A stretch of DNA of 64,000 bases, taken from Pseudopyrenochaeta lycopersici. Lineage: Eukaryota; Ascomycota; Dothideomycetes; Pleosporales; Pseudopyrenochaetaceae. The stretch is from NCBI GenBank assembly GCA_003313425.1, contig NHZP01000005.1, positions 1,674,001-1,738,000 on the forward strand, given 5' to 3'. Shown here in pieces: positions 56,709-64,000 of this stretch (positions are counted from its first letter, which is position 1; every line of letters begins with the position of its first letter). Below the pieces are notes generated by a model. The model did no database searches. It was not told the DNA's origin and saw only the letters and a program-made list of their open reading frames with translations. Made by a program: the position numbers and the translations under genes.

Positions 56709-57722
56709 TGAGAAAGGGGACTGCAAACCCCGTGCGACACGGATTGCTAGTGTCCAGAAGCAGAATTTAGTTCCGAATAACCTCTCGGTGTTTCATTCAT
56801 CCTATGGACATTCTGGTCAGGCTACTATGGAGAATAATAGCCACCCTACAGTGACCCCGCAAAAGTTTCCGCCGCGCATGCACGAGCCACCCTCTCAAGC
56901 ACATGTACACCAAACTTCAACACCATATATCTCAGCCAAAATATTAACTAACTACGTTAACGTGGATCCCTGCGTGGCGGACATCCCGCCGTACCGGAAC
57001 ACCAGAATCACCTTCTATTACAGCCACCCCGACAGTGATTCGAATATGTAGATAATCTCGGAATAGAATCTTTTAGACCTAATATCTACCGTCGCCTTAA
57101 ATTTATTGCGTTGACTATCTTGCTTACTATACAATACCACAATCTACAGCGAGCACCTACAACACTACCATCTCGGACGATCTCGGGTAAGATAGAATTG
57201 TACAAAAGCTTGCTGAGCCATGAAATACTCTTTAAGGAATGTATCCCGAGCGCAGAATTGTGCCTTGAGGAACGAAGAGACGAGAGGCTCTCTGGACGTG
57301 CGCGAGAGAAGAAACCCCCCAAAAACTCTGAAACTAAAAATCTGAAACGTAAGGTCACCTGACTTTTACGTAACATTTACGCCACACTATGTAGGTTGCG
57401 CCACATTCTACCCAGGACTTCTGCCCTGATTTATTCCGGGCCAAAACTACAGATCATCAGAACCAACAGAGAACATCTCATTTTTAGCTCATCTTTAAAT
57501 CAAGGAGACTCTCATTGAGACTTTAGTTCTACTTCATTATCTTAATTCTGAGCATTTTTCTCTTCCTCTAAGCTATAATCTCCCCGTACCACGTTACTAC
57601 GTAGAGTGCGATAGCATCCTTTAGCAACTATTCCTCAATCTTACCGCATTACTCTCGCTTCTATTTGTGACACTTCAGGATGAAAGTATGTAAATTTAAG
57701 ATTAACGTATGTAAGCAGGGTA
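56709..57722. other. Intergenic between pogo and TIR element
   Basis: Open frames of up to 117 codons have no motif. 57259-57292 (TTGTGCCTTGAGGAACGAAG, then AGACGAGAGGCTCT) recurs with few changes at 61310-61342 and, inverted, in part near 61590. Possibly traces of a short repeat family. Confidence 0.45.
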
Positions 57723-58957
57723 ACGTACATCCCTTTGCAACGGAACAACCCCCGCAACGGACAAAACCATAGGTACTTAGACTTTGCAGCTGTTCTCAGC
57801 TAGATAGGCACTCCAATAATTCTAGGCTTTCTCATGCTATATACCAGGACAACTCCTGAGTCGATCTGCGTCCTTGTATACAAATATTACAGTGGCGTGG
57901 CTGTTTAACCTAATGACTACGAAGTGGATGACTTCATTGCGATAGCTGATCCTCAACTAAGTCAGCGCTACTACCATCGGTTTTCGACTATATGGACGTC
58001 GTCGCAGATATCATACACGTCCAGGAATCTAGCATGTCGCTTAGCACCTGTACACAGCTCTTATCGCTGATGTGCGGACCGATTTATACGTGATCGCCAT
58101 GCTACTTGGTACTTGCGGAATGATTCCTCCAATCAAAATGCGCTTACGTGGGTTAAAAATTTTACAGCTAACCCAGTTAAAATGGCCAATCATGGATTGG
58201 CAGCCAATTCTAGTCACGTGATTTCTCATCGCTCTTCAAGACAACAAGGGCTGCAGAAGGTTGGTAAGCACATAGTAACATTAGAGCGATAATGCACAGT
58301 AGTACGAGGGACATTACCATGTCTAGCTCGAGCAGAGACGCTCCTGCGAACATCTGGGGGTAGTTCTAACGCCAGTGCCTGACTGGCCGGGTCCATGGTT
58401 GCTGTGGTTCACAGACGCTCTGAGTTGAGCAGACACGACCAGTTGCAGGCCATCCTCATGGCTATGTGCTAAGAATAGAACAATGGAATGTGCTAGAAGT
58501 CGGTTCACGTGATAACTCACGTGGATGATCACGTTGGTGTTCTTTACAGATGACAAAGCTCTTCTTAAATTCTCACGCCAAATCATCGCAACAGCTTCTC
58601 AACGGAGAAACCTTAGTATTACCGCCATATATCGATATCGATTATTCTGAGACGCGAGACTTGAAATTTCATACCTAAAGCTACCCCGTATACCACCGAC
58701 ACACAGATTTAAATTAAAATGATGGCTTAGGCTAAGGTGGAAGGCTGAGGCATGAAATGTCGCCGTCAGCAGATTGATCGCTACTGGCCGCAACGCTGCG
58801 TATTTTTCCATCTAGGTGTTAGCAGTACATGATTATAAGCATAGAAAACATTTAAGAACTTCATCATATCCTTTAATTAGGTTTTCTACTTTTTATGTGC
58901 TGATTCCACAGATTTTGTTCCGTTGCACCGGTTGTTCCGCTGCGAAGGGATGTACGT
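57723..58957. mobile_element. Non-coding TIR element with TA duplication
   Basis: Left end ACGTACATCCCTTTGCAACG at 57723; right end inverse, ending GGGATGTACGT at 58957. The TIR extends about 45 bp, including GGAACAACC and CAACGGA. TA at 57721-57722 and 58958-58959 fits the Tc1/mariner/pogo class. The 1235-bp interior has only short frames without motifs, so it is either a non-autonomous derivative or an eroded copy. Confidence 0.85.
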
Positions 58958-58959
58958 TA

Positions 58960-59459
58960 GTGATGAAAAGTCATGTATTATCCTGACGTGTTTCTGTGTA
59001 TCAAGTGAGGCTAATATACATGTAGGAATGGACGGATTAGTCAGTAGTAAACCACGTGACTGCAGATGTCCTGGGCTTACAACGTATAATAGTGTTTATT
59101 ATCTATATATAGACGCAGTGTAAAATATGTAAGAAGATAGTATCCATCTTACGCGAACCACTCATGTGTGAGTCTCACGGCGTGGTTCCCCTCAGATCAG
59201 GAAGAGATGTCATCTAATCTTCTTAGTGCAAAGATCACTAAGAACTAGTCATATGTGCCTTAGGTCTTGGCGCCAATTGCTCTCTAGCTAGAACACCAAT
59301 GATTGCTGAGAAAATCGATCTTATTGAAATCTACAAGAGTCCAGTAAATGTAGGAGCAATAATTACCGCAAAAAGTCATGAAGGTTCTCGAATTCCTAAG
59401 AATTCATTGTCTACATTATATTATGAAGTATGAGGGTAGCCTGGAACCCTACATCAGAG
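58960..59459. other. Intergenic upstream of the HET pseudogene
   Basis: No gene seen. A possible extension of the HET gene's N-terminus lies at its right edge but could not be read cleanly. Confidence 0.45.
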
Positions 59460-61295
59460 GACAAATTCTCAATCCTCAATAGATTGATTCAGACCTTCCA
59501 CAGCTATGGGAGACTACTTGTACGCGTCTTCACAGTAGCATATGCAAGAGTTTCCCAAACAAGATTCTGTATACTCTAAAGCCAGTTTGGTTGGTAGATG
59601 TCTAGCAGCAGTGCGTCATTAAAGCTCCTAAACAATGCTCTTACCTTGCTCTAAGCTACGTTTGGGGTGACCATGTTACTTTGCAAGCTATGCGCAGCAA
59701 CATATACCAACTTCAGAAGCCAGGCTCGCTTTCCATTAATCAAACCGCAATACCAATTACAAGAACAATTCGCGACGCAATAAGAATCGTGTAGCTTCTG
59801 AAAGAGAGGTACCTATAGGTCGACACTCCATACATCATATAAGATAACAGATTATAAAAGCATGCTAAGCTAACAAAAATGGTAGCTATTTACGCCAACG
59901 CTTTAGGCACTATTTTAGCAGTTCAGGGAGAAAATGCCAACAGCAACTTGAAAGGATTTCGTAGGGTCTCCCAACCAAGAGACAGACCAAATCATCCATC
60001 GCCTTGGAACAGAGGTGACAGTAGCTCAGAACCTAATACGAGGAAATGAACTCAAGCGAGCAACTAACAACTCTGTATGGAAAACTCAAGGGTAGACCTA
60101 TCAAGAACATTTATTCGCAAGAAGGAAACTGATTTTTGATGGCAACTCAATACGGTGGGGATGTTCTACAAATATCTGGCGGGAACACTAAATTATCTCA
60201 TGACCTCAAACCATTGCACATCATCTATCACCTATTTGAGTCTTCAATACCCGATTTGAGAGTGCTTACAACCACTTTACACGACTACAACCAGAGATCA
60301 TTTACCTATCTAGAGGACATACTCAACGCATTTTCAGGAATTGCATCTATATTGGGTGCATCTTTCGAAGGCGGCTTCGTCTCTGGTCTACTAATAGCCT
60401 TATTCGACCTCGCCTTACTCTAGCTTCCGTACGATAGACTAATACGTAGGACTGCAAAGTATCTATACGCAAAACATTGTCTCCCAAGCTAGAGCTAGGC
60501 TAGATGGTTAGGGCTAATCAATATAGATGACAGACTCGGCTCAGATTTCATGAGAAATACGCCAGATTTTAATCAACCTACGAGGATACAATGAGTAGTA
60601 AGATTGTTATCATGGAAATATCATGAGACTTTGGAAGCGCCTAGGAAACAGATTCACGTTAGCATCTTTGCTTACAAAGAGTCTTATCTAGGGGCTCAAA
60701 TCTGATGCCCCCCAGGTTAGACCTAACATCATACTTCGGAAACCCAGACGCCATCTACGAGGCCCTAGATCCCAGGTCTCCACCTTCATCGTTCTATAGA
60801 AACACATAGCATCCAAAGCTTGAATTCTAATATCTGATCCTACTTCCAAGACTAGAAGACTTGTTTCCTAACATCTTAGCACCTTATATTTCATGTAGAA
60901 CGCAGCAAGCTTGGCTTTTTGTGGTAGAGGAAATTCTCCTAAATAATGGATATCAACTAACTGTATCACTTCGAAACTAAGTAGAGACATGGGTTAGGGT
61001 TCTTCTACCACACAATAAGCTTTCTATGTTCAGTAGGCTACACAGAATGCTAGTAGATCCTATTGAGTTGGTTGAGATAGCCATAGGACTCTGTAGAGAC
61101 GCTACTTCGCCATAGCTAGGACTGGTTGAGATCCGACATCTAGATAGGATTAAGACTGAGCAGTGGTATGAATACTACTAGGTGATGTGGATAGAATGGA
61201 TAGAGGGAGTTGCATATTGCAAAGGCCTAGGTCGAGTTTGTAAACATGTTTGGGAGAGTCAAGATAGGAAGCCAGTTGACTTGATGCTCGGTTAG
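59460..61295 (+). pseudogene. HET-domain protein, nearly full-length but broken
   Basis: Pieces in several frames in the order of a HET protein: KPVWLVDV, then CSYLALSYVWGDHVTLQAM (the ALSYVWG hallmark) at about 59640, TAIPITRTIRDAIRIV, YL-x-VDTPYII, HAKLTKMVAIYANALGTILA and VQGENANSNLKGFRRVSQPR at 59850-59985; after frameshifts the open 60136-60423 with HDLKPLHIIYHLFESSIPDL, RSFTYLEDILNAFSGIAS and FVSGLLIALFDLALL, then CLPS-x-S-x-ARWLG; finally WYEYY-x-VMWIEWIEGVAY, GLGRVCKHVW, DLMLG and stop at 61293. Multiple TAG stops at Trp/Gln sites and frameshifts show it is dead. HET proteins trigger incompatibility cell death on fusion of unlike hyphae. A paralog's C-terminal part is at 44968. Confidence 0.85.
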
Positions 61296-61935
61296 ACTAA
61301 GGCAGGCTCGTGCCTTGGGGAACGAAGAGACAAAAGGCTCTAATTTACTCCTGTCCCTACCAGCCTTATAGAAATACATCCTTTCAAACCATGAATAGAA
61401 CACCCATGCCCCATAAAATTAGCCTAAGTAGCTTTCCCCGCTCCCTAGCTCCCTTGCGCCCTGCACCTCAAGAAAACATCCGAAAATCCTAGCTAGTTCT
61501 ATCTCACAATTCGTTCCTTAAATACTTCCTTTATTATAAATACTTTATTGTAAACGATTAAAATTGCCTTCCATAACTTCATTAAACTTCGTTCCTCAAG
61601 GCTCTTCTTGCAAACCGCGCCTCGCGGGTTGCGTCTCCTGTTTTCGGTGAAGCGGTAATTAATTCAACCACTGATTTGCCCTCTTTCCGGTTTTTCCCTC
61701 GTGACCGTTATGGACCCCCTTGTTATGCTTGATTGTTTAGGTATAGTAGAGTAATTTATTGACCGCTGCATTGGCCTCTTTCATTTCTTGTCCTCATGAC
61801 GTCACCGTCATGAGCAACACCCCCATCGTCTGTGGATTACCGCTGTGCGTCCCCCAACTCTATACTGGCCACACTGCTTTGTCTAGAAGAATACGGCCTT
61901 TGCTAACTTGCTAACTAATTGAGTTGCTAGTTTGA
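61296..61935. other. Intergenic, no gene seen
   Basis: Includes 61310-61342, the second copy of the short repeat described at 57259, and a partial inverted copy at about 61585-61606. At 61895-61940 TTGCTAACTTGCTAACTAAT and TTGACTAGTTTG are small internal repeats. Confidence 0.45.
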
Positions 61936-62138
61936 CTAGTTTGAAGAAGGCCAGTTCCTTGCCTCTACCGCCCGAATCGTTGCTTCGCTGAGCTCCTCCA
62001 ACCTCTTCTCCGCCGCAACCATATTCTCTGGAACTGTGTTGCCGATGATATCCCTCTCTCGAGCCTTCGATAGGAGCATTATGCCCTCAAGCGACGGACT
62101 CCGGGACAGTTGTACGTACAGGCTATATGGGTCACACT
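61936..62138 (-). pseudogene. PIF1-like helicase, C-terminal fragment interrupted by hAT
   Basis: The minus frame reads CDPYSLYVQLSRSPSLEGIM, LLSKARERDIIGNTVPENMV and AAEKRLEELSEATIRAVEAR, stopping at 61936. Y-x-x-Y/L-V-Q-L-S-R-x-x-S/T-L-(E/D)-G-I is the last conserved motif of PIF1-family DNA helicases (in the UvrD-like C-terminal domain), and the acidic helical tail is common in fungal members. PIF1 helicases unwind G-rich DNA and act at telomeres and mitochondrial DNA; it could instead be a copy from a Helitron-type element. Upstream codons are replaced by the hAT terminus at 62139. Confidence 0.58.
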
Positions 62139-62149
62139 CAGTGTGTCCA

Positions 62150-62260
62150 ACAAGCAAGTAAAGTAAAAATCTACCCCTTTACTTTACTTGCTTGATGAAA
62201 ACCTTTGCTTTACTTGCTTGCTTGACGAGAATCCTTTACTTTACTTGCTTGCTTGACATT
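62150..62260. repeat. hAT subterminal repeats (TTTACTTTACTTGCTTG)
   Basis: Three direct units at about 62177, 62207 and 62231 (30- and 24-bp spacing) plus one inverted unit at 62151-62169 sit inside the hAT 3' end; the first inverted and direct units can pair as a hairpin. Confidence 0.75.
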
Positions 62261-62298
62261 ACTTGGTGATATTTCCTGATTTTGAATCTATGATAGAC

Positions 62299-64000
62299 CT
62301 ATGAAAGTATACCGGTTCGAAGAAGGTGCTTTTAACATTCGATCGCTGCCACAGTGTCTGAATTAAGGCGATTTTGTTTATCTGTGATGACCTTCTTCGT
62401 TTGTGAGAATACGCGCTTATACTCAGAGCTTATTGCCGGACAACTGAACAAATCAAACGCCATCTTAGAGAGCACAGGGTAATTAGATGCATGGTGAACC
62501 CACTACTCCAGAGGATCCTCAACATCCTAATTGGCCTTATTAGCCCTAGCTATAAACTCATTAAGCTCAGAGGTAAGTTTTGTCTGCTTCCTTCCTCGCG
62601 TAATAGACGCTGAAGTAGCGGCGAGCCGCTGACGACGCTTACGAGCTTGCTTGAAAAGATTAAGCGAAGTATCGCTATCAGTAGTAGCATCATTATCCTC
62701 CTCTTGTGTTGATTCAGCTATATCTACTTCCGCAGCTGCTTCCTCGTAGCGTGCGTACACATCCTGCACTACCTGCTTTGCCTCAGCGATCCATTTCTTC
62801 TCATGACTCCATTTGAGCTCGAAATAGGTAAATTTGTTCGCAGGATGCAGGGCAACGGCGTATTGGTACGCTGGCGTAGCATCCGTAAGGGTGTAGTATT
62901 CTTTAAGCTTGGCGCGGGCAGTATTAATGGCGCATAAATAGTATTCAGAAACCTCCTTGGGGTGATCGTCTGCGAACTTTCCGGCCTCCTGGAGCTTCTT
63001 AAAGAGGATATTAAGAGACTCTAGTGTCTTATAGAGTGAGCTATGTGCTCCTTTAAGGCCAGCTTTATTAGCCTGGCCTTCCATGCGTTTGGTTAGGTCT
63101 TTAAATAGTTTTAAGACATGGAAGATGTGCTCTAAATTAGCCCAATCACGCGGGGTAATTACGTCCTGTGAGATATCGTATCCCTCACTACTATGGTTAT
63201 AGTGGAGAAAGAATAGATTAATTGCGTGGCGGAGCTTGAGAGCTCTCTTGATTATGGCATACACAGAGTTCCAGCGGACGCCGCTGTTGACTAATAACCT
63301 AGTGTAGAGTTGTTCGATGCTGCCTTGATTGTACGCCTGCAGGATATACCGTTTCAGAAGCTCCCGCTGCTGGTCACTCTGGTTAATCTACACGCAGAAG
63401 TTGTGGAGCTTACCGATAAAGCTCTGCTTCCTCCATATCTCAAATCGTTTATTGTTGGATGCGCCACAGAGCTCTTTCTCCAGCTTGCTGACACCCTGCC
63501 TAAAGAGGAGAGCTTTGACAATGAGACTCAGTATATGGCCGACGCATTGAAGGCGGCTCTGCTTTGTGATTGTGGGGTACTGCTTTGCTAGCTCTTTAAT
63601 ACATGTGTCGTTATTGCTAGCGTTGTCTATCATGAAGAAGCCAACGATAGCGGGTATATCGTACGACTCGATAACCGTCGACAGCACCTTCGCAATGTTC
63701 TCGCCAGTGTGAGGGCCCTTTAGAGGCCGGAGGTCAAGAAGAGCTGTTTGCAACTTATGCTTCTCGTCCAGGAAGTGAGCAACAACTGCCACATAGTTCG
63801 TTCCTTCTTCAGACGTCCAGGTATCAGTTGAGAGATGGATCTTGCTTTTGGTAAGATAGAGCTTTTCTTTCAGCCAAGTACGCCTCCCAGCATTACCGTC
63901 CCACATCTCTTTAATCCAGGTGCTAAGAGTTGACGGGCTCTTTGGCAGAACCTTATCTATATCCTCTAGGCAGCTGGCAAAGATGTTACGGGTGCGTTGA
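62299..64000 (-). pseudogene. hAT transposase, 3' two thirds, four premature stops
   Basis: One frame from the window edge to TAG 62299: pre-core NIFASCLEDIDKVLPKSPST, then SKIHLSTDTWTSEEGTNYVA, VVAHFLDEKHKLQTALLDLR, GFFMIDNASNNDTCIKELAK, RLQCVGHILSLIVKALLF, RWNSVYAIIKRALKLRHAIN, and the dimerisation block NYPVLSKMAFDLFSCPAISS, EYKRVFSQTKKVI. Stops interrupt it at 63388 (before INQSDQQ), 62527, 62503 and 62332, all TAG/TAA explicable as Trp/Gln codons hit by RIP-type transitions. There are no frameshifts. The BED finger and start lie outside. The catalytic acidic residues appear to be kept. Confidence 0.9.

Larger units (their letters stand above)
62139..64000 (-). mobile_element. hAT transposon, third family, runs off the window
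   Basis: Its 3' terminus begins CAGTGTGTCCAACAAGCAAG at 62139; GTCACACT at 62131-62138 should be the 8-bp target duplication. Within 62150-62260 the motif CTTTACTTTACTTGCTTG is repeated three times in one orientation and once inverted (CAAGCAAGTAAAG at 62151), as is usual for subterminal transposase-binding repeats. The 5' terminus is beyond 64000. Confidence 0.8.

Noticed and set aside
1..64000. tRNA, rRNA or biosynthetic gene cluster
   Set aside because: No tRNA box pairs or rRNA-like stretches were found by reading, and no synthase-type domains occur; a tRNA scan was not possible.

Overview
ORGANISM. This window looks like accessory, transposon-packed DNA from a filamentous ascomycete (Pezizomycotina, most likely Dothideomycetes; the class is an inference). 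Short GT..AG introns with TGCTGAC-like branch points, HET-domain genes, F-box/2EXR-type proteins and a Ser/Thr-rich cupredoxin protein are typical of such fungi. Most repeats carry CpA-to-TpA mutations on both strands (Gln and Trp codons became TAG/TAA/TGA), the signature of repeat-induced point mutation (RIP). The long AT-rich blocks (about 2.05-12 kb and 29.9-41.1 kb) are extreme RIP territory; the host-like genes lie mainly at 44-51 kb. LAYOUT. 1-652: start of a pogo/Fot1 element. 1817-2046: first exon of a secreted GH43-like enzyme, cut off by a RIP-degraded Ty3/gypsy element on the minus strand (2046-5664). 5666-11190: RIP-degraded OrsD/telomere-linked-helicase-type gene remnant, an unidentified reading frame, then a hAT element. 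The same block recurs in direct orientation at 35527-41179, where more of the OrsD-type gene is kept (from 34108). 11995-17253: complete Copia element with 175-bp LTRs and a TTAGG target duplication. 17270-29876: a giant (12.6 kb) gypsy-type LTR element, 371-bp LTRs at both ends, with gag-protease, pol and a third 1285-codon reading frame downstream of pol that resembles a 2-oxoglutarate/Fe(II) dioxygenase near its C-terminus. 29883-31813: gag of another gypsy element (minus) and 81-bp tandem repeats. 31928-33773: second copy of the first pogo element, mutated. GENE-BEARING PART. 41180-43850: LINE endonuclease fragment, a second hAT family and a truncated TIR element. 44968-45684: C-terminal fragment of a HET protein. 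45987-46298 and 46468-47433: F-box-like genes. 48770-49880: degraded unknown gene. 50365-51433: cupredoxin-type membrane-anchored protein with an in-frame TAG near its end. 51783-54379: third pogo family with about 100-bp TIRs, mutated. 54822-56706: fourth pogo element with an intact transposase. 57723-58957: non-coding TIR element with TA duplication. 59460-61295: full-length but broken HET gene. 61936-62138: C-terminal piece of a PIF1-like helicase interrupted by a third hAT element (62139-64000) that leaves the window. HOW IT FITS. The window is a history of nested insertions rather than a pathway: Copia and the giant gypsy element landed 11 bp apart (5 bp apart if target duplications are excluded) in an older, already degraded gypsy copy, pogo elements landed in TA sites, and hAT elements in older elements or genes. 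The strongest candidate for something undescribed is the third reading frame of the giant gypsy element; next is the OrsD-type gene plus hAT block whose two copies both end exactly at the hAT right terminus.
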